Positions 13,093 through 22,847 of a stretch of 64,000 nt of DNA are shown here, in pieces. Source of the stretch: Epinephelus fuscoguttatus (lineage: Eukaryota > Chordata > Actinopteri > Perciformes > Serranidae); contig NC_064772.1 in assembly GCF_011397635.1 (NCBI RefSeq), positions 8,385,035-8,449,034 of the forward strand, written 5' to 3'. The number at the start of each line of letters is the position of its first letter. Positions within the stretch are counted from its first letter, which is position 1. Below the pieces are notes generated by a model, which saw only the letters and a program-made list of their open reading frames with translations, did not search any database and was not told where the DNA came from. The translations under genes were made by a program, and so were the position numbers.

Positions 13093-15137
13093 CACTTTAT
13101 AATAACTGGATAATAAAGTAATAATAATGTATTATTGTATACATTATTATTATTATTATGATTATTACTTTATTATCCAATTATTATAATACTGCAATCT
13201 TACATTCCAAGCACAATATGTTCTATTCTAATCCACTTTAATGTAGCGTGGTACAATATATAATATTCTATTTTATTATATTCTGGGCTGTTCTGATTTG
13301 GAATATCAAACTCTGCTCTATTTTGTTTGATTCTGTTCAACTCTCATCTACTATGGTATATACATATATATTGCACTCTAGTATTCTTATCTACAGTATG
13401 ATGTGGTATATAGTTATGTACTCAAGTCTATTCTGTTTGATTCTATTCTAATTTACTATATAAAAGTATGGTACAGTATGTAATTCTTTTATCCTATTCT
13501 ACTGTCCTCTATTATAGTAATGTAAGGTATAGACCAGGGGTGTCAGACTCATTTTAGTTCATGGGCAACGTTCAGCTCAATTTAATCCCAAGGGGATGGA
13601 GCAGTAAAACATTTGACAGTGCTGTCCATTCCATTCTTATAGAGAGACTGAAACAGTGGGTGGGTATCACTGGCCCTGAACATATCTCAGAGCAAATTCA
13701 GCTACTGGTCAACTCCCTCACTCTGGACAGTAATTTGACCCTGGAGCAACATATAAAGAACGTAGCCCAGTCTTGTTTTTACCAGCTGAGGAATATCTCC
13801 AATTGTGGGTCACTTCTGGCCTTCAATAACACAGAGAAAGTCATACATGCTCTTATATCATCCCGCTTTGAGTACTGTAATGATTTGTTCGTCCGCCCAA
13901 AAAAATCGAGCTACAGTATACACCAGCTCCAAATCATTCAAGATTCAGCAGCTAGACTTTTGACCAAAACACATCACACCTATTTTGGCATCCCTGCATT
14001 GGCTTCACATCTCTTTTAGAATCCATTTTAAAGTCATTTTAATCACATACAAGGCTCTCAGTGATCTGAGCTTCTCACACTGTATCGCCCAAACAGGCCC
14101 GTCAGGTCTGCTAGTCTGGGTCTTCTAACTGTTCCAGAATCCAGGTTAAAGACAAAGACACAGTACAGGCCCCTCGCTCAGTAACAGCATCCCACTGAGC
14201 ATCAGATCAGCTGATGCTGTTCCCGTCCGATTTTAGTGGGAACTAAAGTGGAAGCTAATGAGTAAGCAGGTTAAGTTATTCCCTGCCTTGTAGACCATTT
14301 GCAAATCAGACATTTTGGCAGTGTCTTAACAGCAGGGTTCATCCAGTATTGTTTTTAGAGCAAAGTCTGATGCAGCTGCTGACACAATATTTTGCACAGT
14401 GTGTGATATCTTTATATATGACCACAATAAGTAGTCATTGTTTTTCAGAGAACTGTATTGTGGTTGGGTGAAAAGCCTCTAAAGCAGCATTTTACATGAA
14501 GTCGGCTACTTGCTGTTTAACCTGCTCCTGAAACCTGGCGACTCTCTGCCTTCACAAGTGCATCAATATTAAGTGTGCAAAGTCATCCAGTGGGCCAGAC
14601 TGGACCCTGTGGTGGCCGGTTCTGGCCCACGGGCCGTATGTTTGACAAAAGACCGTACAAGATTTCCTACTCAAGTCTATTATATCCAAATCTATTCTAA
14701 TCTATTGTAATATGGTGCAGCACAGCATACTCTCCTTTATTTTGGAATCAGTTACACTGAGTTTGCAATTACTATGCATTAGCCTACTTATATGTCACCT
14801 TTGATCTAAACCTCTAACACATTTAAGTGATGCTCGTAATGTATTAGCAGATATTCTGCTGAAACTCTCTTTGACTGTCATTTCAGAATACTCTGTTTTT
14901 CCTGTTATTTTCTCTTCTTATCTAACCCCGACAGCTCTCTGTGTCGTCTCACATCAACCTGTCCTCCTCTACTCTCCTGTCACTGCATCCTCCAGCTCTC
15001 ACCGCCTGCATGAAGCTCCGGAACAGCGCGTCCAGCAGCATCAGCTTCCACGGCTCGCTCACGCCGCTCGGTAACGGCAGGTAGACGTAGTAGGCGGCCG
15101 CCGACAGCAGCACGGCTCCGGCCAAACGGAGCCTCAT
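9485..15137 (-). CDS. nceh1: neutral cholesterol ester hydrolase 1 (NCEH1-like), 5 exons, complete
   Basis: An alpha/beta hydrolase of the arylacetamide deacetylase/NCEH1 family, an ER-anchored serine hydrolase that cleaves cholesteryl and ether-lipid esters. Coding exons on the minus strand are 15137-15003, 12394-12172, 11981-11912, 11238-11067 and 10105-9485. All junctions are GT-AG and the frame stays open for 406 aa, close to the roughly 408 aa of mammalian NCEH1. Residues 1-20 form an N-terminal signal anchor ending [10 protein letters not shown], which is near-diagnostic of NCEH1. The oxyanion motif HGGGW is at 110-114, the nucleophile S188 is in GDSAGG, and the other triad residues are D346 (CEFDVLRDD) and H376 (DGFHG). 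The protein ends in WLDQNL. The first exon and its upstream side are GC-rich, consistent with a CpG promoter. The triad is intact and I see no frame damage. Teleosts can carry more than one nceh1, so the a/b suffix is undetermined. Confidence 0.95.
13060..13165. repeat. (ATT)n microsatellite in nceh1 intron 1
   Basis: Two ATT/TTA trinucleotide tracts, about 13063-13093 and 13143-13160, separated by AT-rich sequence. Confidence 0.85.
13535..14650. mobile_element. degenerate DNA-element copy interrupted by a LINE fragment
   Basis: The left edge begins CAGGGGTGTCAGACTCATTT. The right edge has GGCCCACGGGCCGTATGTTT followed by GACA. These are the two edges of a very common teleost repeat whose ends read CAGGGGTGTC and its complement. 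The right terminal repeat has lost its last bases here, and I cannot define a clean target duplication. The interior is replaced by a LINE fragment (13620-14180). It lies within nceh1 intron 1. Confidence 0.5.
13620..14180 (+). pseudogene. LINE reverse-transcriptase C-terminal fragment
   Basis: The translation carries the hallmark C-terminal LINE block: [18 protein letters not shown], then [35 protein letters not shown]. This is the region downstream of the RT catalytic core in Jockey-superfamily elements (L2/CR1/Rex-like). The frame breaks after about 14019, and recognisable coding continues in other frames. It is 5'-truncated and interrupted, so it is a dead copy. It sits sense-opposed inside nceh1 intron 1. 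Confidence 0.8.
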
Positions 15138-15249
15138 CGCGGCGGACTTGTAGGCTACCTGCCTAAAGCTGGCCGTTCATACAGGAACACACTCCTCCCG
15201 TCCCAGGCGATCGGTGGCTCCGCCAGGGATCGACGAAACACGGAGGAAT

Positions 15250-16140
15250 GACCCCGATTTCAACATAAAAGTCGGAGTTTCGGGTTTATAGCGATCTCAA
15301 AGCGGCGATGACGGACAACATTTGAAAATGCTCTTATTTTGACATTTCCTTATAGGAAGTAGTGTAAGCATTGCGTAACGTGGTTGCTGATGGGAAATGT
15401 AGTTCTTCTGACCTGTAGCGGTTAAAAAACTATGTATACCGGTATTGGACAAATGTTACGTTTTTGAAATGAATATTCCAAAATGTTTATAATTGTATGT
15501 AGGACGATCATTTTAAATAAATTTTTACTTTCAAAAACATGCTTTTCTGAAATTATTATTGGTCTGCATTATGTTCACCCTTCCTCTGTTTGAATTAGCC
15601 TATTAAATATCTACCGAATGTAACCATGAAATTAAAGTCTTTGTCAGTCTGACTTAAATTTCTAATTGATACAATATGAGACATTTATCTGGTCAAGCAG
15701 AAACTTTACTGTAGATGAAGTTTGATGATCTGAGTTCATTTTGCCCTCTTCTGGATATTTACTAAACCAAATATTTGAAGTCTGGTACAATAAATATAGT
15801 TGAAATAACACAAATGTTGAAGTCAAGCAGAAACTTGTACTGTCTCAGGACACCTCAAAGATCTTTTCAATCATGTTCATGCAATGAAATGCTAAAAGCC
15901 TGTGAACCAGCCTCTTCTATCTCCCATGATGCAGCAGAAATCTCCTGTCAGATAATGAGCCACACCTGCCTTCAACAACTCACACCTGTGTCCACTTAAT
16001 CAACAAGGCAAGGTGAGTGAGCTCAAAAAGAGCTCCAGCGTTTCTCCATTTACTTCTTGTTTTCAGACTGGTTCAGTTGTGTGGTTTGGTAGGAGCTGAC
16101 TGAAGTGATTCAGTCTGCTGCTTCACTGACCTACAACTGT
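15250..16140. other. nceh1 / P/Q-gene intergenic spacer
   Basis: The spacer lies between the nceh1 start (minus) and the first P/Q-rich gene copy (plus). The nceh1 side is GC-richer. I see no ORF, RNA gene or recognisable mobile element. The divergent arrangement means it must contain the nceh1 promoter and whatever promoter copy A had. Confidence 0.5.
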
Positions 16141-16150
16141 GGCTGTAGCC

Positions 16151-17165
16151 ATGAGGTTTCTCTTCAGGTAAGTTTCAACTGTGTTTTGTGTTTTCTGGGA
16201 TGTCTTGTGTCGATCTTTGCTGTTGTCCTTGTTAGCCGTTGGAAGACATCAAGCAAAAGGTGAGTTCAGTCACACTGTGGAACTACTTAACTGGTCATAT
16301 GCATGGACTGAAATATTTGCTCTACAGCTTACAGTACTGGATCTGCTGGAAAGCATGGAGATGGCCTACTGAAGTGCCAGTTGGAGGCTATCGACTAGAC
16401 TCAAATGGCTTTAACACTGGAGACGGATCTTCATGGAGCACTTAAGGTTGGTGATGGTTCAACCTAAAATGCAAATAGGGCAAGTAGCTGCGACATAGAA
16501 CTATTTCTCAGTTACACGCTACACTGCTTGCTGAATCCCAGCAAGCAAACTACCAATGTGTACTAAAAATCATGTCCTCCATCCAGTTATCCTCAACAGC
16601 CACAGGTAGCAGAGTCTGAATATCAGCAGCCACAGACACCCCAGCAGCCCAGTTACCCGCCCCAGGTACCTCAGCAGCCACATATGCCCCAGGTGCCTAG
16701 CTACCCACCCAAGCAGCTTCAGCAGCAGCCACAGGTAGAATCTGGATATCAGCTCCAGCAGCCGCAGATGCCCCTGCAACTGCCTAGCCACACGCATCAG
16801 CAGCAGCCGCAGATGCCGCAGATGCCCCAGGTGCCTAGCTACATGCCCAAGCAGCCTCAGCAGTGGCCGCAGGTGCCTAGCTACCAATCCAAGTGGTCCC
16901 AACAGCCCCTCTACCTTCCCCATCAGCCACGCTACAGTAGTTACCCAACTTTTGCCCAAGGAGTCTCTCCTCAAATGGATTTAAGTGGGTAAGCTGTGAT
17001 CATGTGGGTTTTTTTGTTTTTATTTTTTTATTAACCACTTTCAAATGCAGATTTTTCAAATCTATAGTGTTTCAGGCACTGCAACAATGGGGGTTCTTTG
17101 AAGATTGCTTTTAACTGAGTCTTATTGACCAGTAAAATTACAATAAAGTAACTTTATCCTTGGAT
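16151..17165 (+). pseudogene. Pro/Gln-rich secreted-type gene, copy A (probably decaying)
   Basis: I do not recognise the family. Candidate pieces: ATG at 16151; a mini-exon 16236-16259; an exon from 16328; a P/Q-rich exon from about 16587 to 16986; a 3' exon from about 17080 ending with AATAAA near 17142. The first two introns are both 68 nt (16168-16235, 16260-16327). A hydrophobic signal-like stretch (RSLLLSLLAVGRHQAK) lies upstream of the 16259 donor but is in frame only with a stop at 16169. The next exon holds TEVPVGGYRLDSNGFNTG and reaches a stop at 16442. The P/Q exon is open and repetitive (PQMPQVPSYPPKQ-type units, about 130 residues). Aligned to copy B, copy A has about 5 extra bases before TEVPV, which shifts the frame. 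Either it is a pseudogene or my exon model is wrong. Resemblance to P/Q-rich SCPP or egg-envelope proteins is compositional only. Confidence 0.55.
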
Positions 17166-17169
17166 ATCT

Positions 17170-18045
17170 TCAGTGAATCTTTTTACTTAACTCTAGAAAT
17201 ATACAGGTTCCAGCATCTTAAATGTGGAGTTAATTCTTAGTCTTTTTGATTGTAAACTCAATTTCTTTTTTTGTCAAAAAGACTTAAGACATTGCCTTTT
17301 GCTGTGTCCCCTCTGAAATCTACATCTGTCAACAGGTCTTCATTTTCACCAGCAGGTGGAGTCAGAGCATTTAACGGGCTGATGCACAAATGCATCACAG
17401 ACCCAGACTAAAAATATTTCAGGTTGCTGTATGTCAACAGGGTGACTTAACATGTTTCAACATTCTTCTAGTGTGGCTCTTTAACAATATAAATGCATAA
17501 GTAAAAGCCAAAATCAACAATCACTCAATATGAGAGATCAGACTTTTTGAAGTCACCTTGTTAATGAATGAAAATCTACTCTAACTGCAACACATCACTC
17601 ATCAACTCATTCACCCTCATTGTAGGTGCCAACATGCTTCAAGAGTCAATTTTGGATTTATATTTCAGGTGGAAACGCAACTAAAAAATCCTGTTGCTTT
17701 GCAGTGGCGTTGGTAGCTTGGGTGTGCGAGGCTTCAGCCCCAAATATTAATAACTCTGAATCTCAGAATATAAATGTATATATTTTAAAAGTAAGAATAG
17801 GCCTGATAATAAAACAAAGCCCTCAATCTTATCTGATTCTGTTCAGACATTAAAGCCTCCCAAAATACCTATCAAAAACGCAAGTTGTGGGACCGCTCCA
17901 TTTCAGTGCGCCGGTGCATTGCTTAACATGGAGTGTAATGTCGGCCACCGGCAGTAACCACGTCAATTGTCAGCTCATAAAACAAACGTCAGTGTTTCCC
18001 TTGATTTGTTTGCTTATGAGCCATGTGGTCATGGTGCCGCATATG
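17170..18045. other. gene-free spacer
   Basis: AT-rich sequence with short open frames only. I see no recognisable gene. A few phrases resemble dispersed teleost repeats but no boundaries can be drawn. Confidence 0.45.
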
Positions 18046-18049
18046 CTGG

Positions 18050-19563
18050 GGCCTGTATCACGAAGCGAGATCAACCTTTCCTAGGTTACCCAGACCTATC
18101 CTGGGTTGACTAACCCTAACAATGGCAATCAGGATAATCGGTATCGCGACGCTGGATATCAACTCGGTAAATCAACCCAGAGTTGCTTTGTCAAGAGCCG
18201 TGAACGCGCACGCAGTGGACCAATCACAATCATGAGAGAAGCGCAGCGTCACTGAGCGTCACTGAGCGTCCTCACAGAGCGCCGTATGTGAGGGAAAAAA
18301 GTATTTCTAGTGAGGATCAGAGATTAATTCTACTAAAATATGAGGAGGAGAAAAGCAACATTAGAGAAAAGGCCAACACCGTGGCAGCTGCAGGAGGAGG
18401 AAACATGCGTGGCAACGCATAACGGGATGAATAATGTTTAGTTTTAGTTTAGATTAGTTTATTTGCACATAATGTTAAAAACAGACAGTATAACATTTAC
18501 AAGATTAAAAAAAGAAAAGTGCCGGAGAGGTTAGAAGCCACTAAAAGCTTATCAAAGAAATTCCCCTGTCAAAACATCAATGAAATCACATAATAGAGAA
18601 GAAAAAAGGTCAGGAAAGAAGAAATAGAGGAGGAGAGAGGGAAAAATCAAGACAAAACAAGGTAGCAAATAAAATGATGTGTAGGTTAAATGACTCATCA
18701 CTGGTTCAAGTAGCTACAGTACCTGTACCTGTACATCTGACACTGATCACACCCTTGAATCCCATCAAATCAATGCTGCGCAGATGAATTGCGTGTATTA
18801 CAAATCGTCTAACATCATTGCGTCTGATAAATTGGTCTTCTTTGTCATAACGTTATAAATGCTACAATAAAGCTTATAGCTGACGTCACAATTAAATCAT
18901 ATCAACACCAAATTGATAGTCTGAATAAAATCATCCTGATATTGAGCTGTGTTAGAAATTAACAGCTGTGCAAAAATATACCTAGTGTCCCTCTTTAAAA
19001 AACAAAAAGGAAAATCCCTCAAACACCATGAAGTGTAGACATGATAGGCTACTTTCCACATTTCCAGCAGCAAAGCTGTCAATTAGGCCCATTATCTTTA
19101 ACAGGGATCATTTCCTCCAACAAAACAAAATGTTGGCACTTATTAATGGTGCTGTTAAGTGTCCGCGAATGATCAGTTTCTTTCTTATGACATTTCGATT
19201 TCTTTCCACTCCTTTTTGAACAATCTTTTCATTGTCTGTTGTTGCATTCTTTTCTTTTTTTAATGTTCAAAATAAACTTTCAAATCAAAGTCAGTCAAAT
19301 TAATTAAACTTCCCGTCACGACTGGGCTGCATTTCTGTCAGCGGAGTCATTTTTTTCCGAACAGCTGATTGGCCAGTGGGTGGTGCTTTTTATAGGATCA
19401 GATTCAACCCTGAACTTACCCTGCTCCGGAGCAGGATAGCCGTTCAGAGTAAGTTACCATGGTGATCTACCCCGATAAGAACTGAACCGGCTTCGTGAGA
19501 CCCAGGGTTAACCCTGAAGTTACCTTGCTAAGACATTAACCCTGCTTCGTGATACAGGCCCCT
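18050..19563. mobile_element. Harbinger-like non-autonomous DNA element with Myb/SANT relic
   Basis: The terminal inverted repeats match: the left end GGGGCCTGTATCACGAAGC is mirrored at the right end by GCTTCGTGATACAGGCCCC. The bases TGCT flank both ends and could be part of a target duplication. Inside, at about 18310-18420, one frame reads SEDQRLILLKYEEEKSNI followed by REKANTVAAA. This resembles the Myb/SANT-like DNA-binding protein that accompanies the transposase in PIF/Harbinger elements. No transposase is left. A related element lies at 59930-61203. The superfamily call rests on this relic and the GGG-type ends. Confidence 0.6.
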
Positions 19564-19792
19564 GCTCTGGTAAAAATTTAACGGCAGATCCAGTGTATTT
19601 GTTGACGATTCCCTTCAAATGGTGTGTAGACTCCACCTGCTCCGTGTACTGCAGGTGTACGCCAGGATGGTAATGGTGCGGACCTCGTCATTCAAACAGC
19701 ACATTTTGTGTGATCATGTGGAAGAGGGCATACAAGTAATCACTATGTTGAAAGGCTTTTTACACTGGGTAGTTAAATCTATAATAATACAC

Positions 19793-20465
19793 TAGGCTAC
19801 TCAAAAAGAAAATAAAGAACACATCATCACAGTGTAACTTAAAAGTCAAACTGGGATATCAACATGTCCAGTTAGGAACCAATAATGATTGTGAATCAGT
19901 TTTACCTGCTGTTGTGCAAATTGGACAGACAACAGGTGGAAAGGAGAGGCAATTACCAAGACAACCCCTATTTAGGAATGGTTTGGCAGGTGGTGGCCAC
20001 AGACCATTTCCCACTCTGTGTCCTTTCTGGTTGATTCTTGGCTAGTTTTGCATTTTTCCAGTGCCCTCACCACTAGTTGTACCATGAGGCGGTATCTGCA
20101 GCCCACAGAAGTTGCTCAGGTAGTGCCGCTACTCCAGGATGGCACATCCATACGCACAGTGGCCAGAGGGTTTGCTGTGTCTCCCAGCACTGTGTCAAGA
20201 GCATGTAGGAGATACCAGGAGACAGGCCAGTACATCAGGAGAGGTGGAGGGGGCCATAGGAGGGCATCAACCCAGCAGCAGGACCCCTATCTGCTTCTTT
20301 GTGCAAGGAGGAACAGGAGGAGCACTGCCAGAGCCCTACAAAATGACCTCCAGCAGGCCACTCGTGTGCATCTGCTGAAACTGTCAGAAACAGACTCCAT
20401 GAGGGTGGCGTGAGGGCCTGAAGTCCACAAGTGTGGCCTGTGCTCACACCCCAGCAAAGACTGCT
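19793..20465 (+). pseudogene. truncated Tc1-like transposon with transposase N-terminus
   Basis: From 20084 the frame gives [18 protein letters not shown], then a helix-turn-helix ([20 protein letters not shown]) and [18 protein letters not shown]. This is the N-terminal DNA-binding half of a widespread fish Tc1/mariner-type transposase. The frame slips after about 20380: RNRLHEGG continues in another frame and then meets TGA. The catalytic DDE region and the right end are missing. The left part (from about 19793, CTACTCAAAAAGAAAATAAA) looks like the element's 5' noncoding end. It is dead. Confidence 0.75.
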
Positions 20466-20469
20466 AGTA

Positions 20470-21180
20470 TAAATGGGCTAGCAGGGCTAAGCCCTGCCTA
20501 TCTTTTACAATAAAGATGAGAAAATTATTAAGTTAAAGTATTAGTTAATGAACCTTAGAACTGATTGTTTTTGGTGGAACCTATAGCAGCAACAGCACTA
20601 AAATAGTCACAAAAACGCAGGATTTATCTAAATGGGCTGATTTTTTTACAGCCCATACTCCTAGAATCAGCTTCCAGTCATTGTTGTCACATCGTGAGTG
20701 ACAGGTGTCGTGACAAGCCCCCTTGATTTACTGTCCAGTTGGGCTAAATTAATCCAGAAATCATTAGACTTAAATGACTTGGTGATTAACCTGTTTGCAT
20801 CCCAGAAAGGCCGTCGATGTGTGATGTTACTGTTACTGCATCTGAACTATTGATCAGTAGCTATAGGCCATAGGCCTAATGCGTTAGCCCTCCCATCCAA
20901 TTTCACCACAAGCAGCTACTGCATAGGCTATACTCCGTTTTGATTTTGATTCTTTGTCACTTACTGTCATGCCATTACAGCAAGAAAGACAACTGCAGCA
21001 CATAACAGCTACTTCAGCTCAAACCCACCATGTTATTCAGAATGAGATCTTGGAAATAATTAGCTGAGTTTATTTGCCAAGAAAAGTCCTGTAACCAACC
21101 AAGAATTCTGGTCCAAAATGAAATAATACGGAGAAAACTGAGAAAACTGAGAAAACGATCCCTGAAGCATTGATTCCTCT
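20470..21180. other. gene-free spacer
   Basis: I see no gene. The sequence is moderately AT-rich. The phrase at 20760-20820 (TTGGTGATTAACCTGTTTGC followed by AGAAAGGCCGTCG) recurs at 22523-22560, so the two places share a dispersed repeat. Confidence 0.4.
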
Positions 21181-21185
21181 GGTGT

Positions 21186-21297
21186 ATCTGGAGTGACATG
21201 CAGCAAAAGGCCACAGGCTGGAGTCAAACCCGGGCTGCTGCAGCAACAGCCTTGTACATGGGGCGCCTGCTCTACCACTAAGCCACCGACGCCCCAT
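21186..21297 (-). mobile_element. tRNA-derived SINE fragment, copy 1
   Basis: Read on the minus strand, it begins GGGGCGTCGGTGGCTTAGTG, with a box A-like TGGCTTAGTGGTAGAGC and a box B-like GGTTTGACTCC. This is the tRNA-like head of the same SINE found complete at 36946-37133. It ends after the CTGCATGTCACTCC segment, so the tail is missing. A tRNA gene is excluded because the cloverleaf stems do not close and the unit is repeated. Confidence 0.8.
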
Positions 21298-21359
21298 ATT
21301 TATTATTCATGTTGTCTGACTATTAATCTGTGAAATACTTTGCAATTCATGCAGCAGGA

Positions 21360-21620
21360 TGATAAATTTTCCAACTTTATTTTTTTATTCATTTGGATTC
21401 CCATTATCCACTTCAAAGGCAGCAACTACTCTTTGAGATCCACACAAGCAAATATTACATCATAGAGTAAAACAAATGTATGATTAAAAATCCAAGGCAA
21501 AAAGGAACAAAATACAAGAAAACAGGAGAACTACAACACAATAATTAAAAACAAACAAACAAACCAATAGATTAACCAAAATAAAACTACATACGACAAT
21601 AATTACAATAGTGACATTAA
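21360..21620 (-). repeat. retroelement 3'-end-like repeat
   Basis: The phrase ATTTGGATTCCCATTATCCA with GGCAGCAACTACTCTTTGAG and ATCCACAC resembles a common teleost non-LTR retroelement end (TTAGGATCCCCATTAGCTG-type). It is AT-rich on both sides. Boundaries are approximate and the family assignment is from memory. Confidence 0.4.
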
Positions 21621-22840
21621 GTATCCTCACAATATCTAAATTGTCGGGAAAAAACAATACTAATTTTACAGCTCAAAGGCAATAGAACTACTATAAACAT
21701 CATATACAGTGGATGAGAGAATAAAAAAGATGAGGAAAGTTTCACATTAAGGTTCATGCAGTCAGATATTATGTAACAAACTCTGTTTGAGATGGGCTGG
21801 TGTTCTGTGCCACCAGGAATTTTTTTAATCTCTTAAAAACAACAATTTCCCATGGCTAACAATAACATAATTTCATTCCTCTGAACATTACAGTACGTTG
21901 CCTTGCATTTGTTTCTGAAACAGGAAGTGAAAAACAATGTCTTGATGCATGCCCAATATTAATAATATGGTCATTACTACAATAAAAAAAATGATGGTAA
22001 AGCATATTCAGGGTTTCAGACAAGTACATATTTTTTTAATAAAACTGAGCAGAGAAGTAACCATTTTGTCCTTTACCAATGGCCAACTTAAGGTTGTATG
22101 CATTCTGATAATGTTAACTCTTCTATTACAGTTCAGGGCAAGTTCAAAGGGCAAGAACAAATGTTTGAACAATGTGGGAGATGCATTCTTGTGGTAAGAA
22201 TTTAGCATATCCCTTTATAACTGCCAGACTTTTCCCCATAACTTCTATCTGTTTTGACCACTTCAGTCTACCGTCTAATGTCACTCACCCCCCAAGGAGT
22301 TTGGTTTCCACTACCTGTTCCACAGGCACTCTCTGTACCGACAGGTTTAACTATGTTGTAAGTCTGAACGTTGATCAAACACTATACTTTGTGTTTTTGA
22401 TAGATGAAGAACTAACTTATTAGTCCATGCCCATATTGCAACTGATTGTAATTCCCTGTCTGCAGCACTAGACAATTCCTAAATGGATGCTGTTGGTAAA
22501 TACAGTGTTATATTGTTTATTGATTTGGTGATTAACCTGTTTGCAGAAAGGCCGTCGGGTGGGTGGGTGTGCTGGGATGTACTCTGATTTTTAAGTTCAA
22601 GGATATGTACATTAAATAGGCCTCGACCTACAGGATGTTTTTAGTAGGTAGTTTGTGGATGAATCTGGCTGTTACCATGGAGCCGCTCTTCGTGCTTTGA
22701 CAGCAGTGCACTGCTGGTATGTGCGGTGACGTGGAGGGGGAAAAAAAGAAAAAAGAGAGAAAAAAAATGGGCAACGGTATGGCACTGGGGATTACTGCAT
22801 ATGCCAGCCGATGCACAGGGAGAGGACACAAAGCTATAAC
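21621..22840. other. gene-free spacer left of the Tc1 element
   Basis: AT-rich sequence with short open frames only and no splice-supported coding sequence. It shares a short repeat phrase with 20760-20820 at about 22523-22560. Confidence 0.4.
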
Positions 22841-22847
22841 TGACATA

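Noticed and set aside
16570-16974. 134-codon minus-strand Leu/Arg-rich frame
   Set aside because: Shadow of the repetitive P/Q exon of copy A on the other strand.
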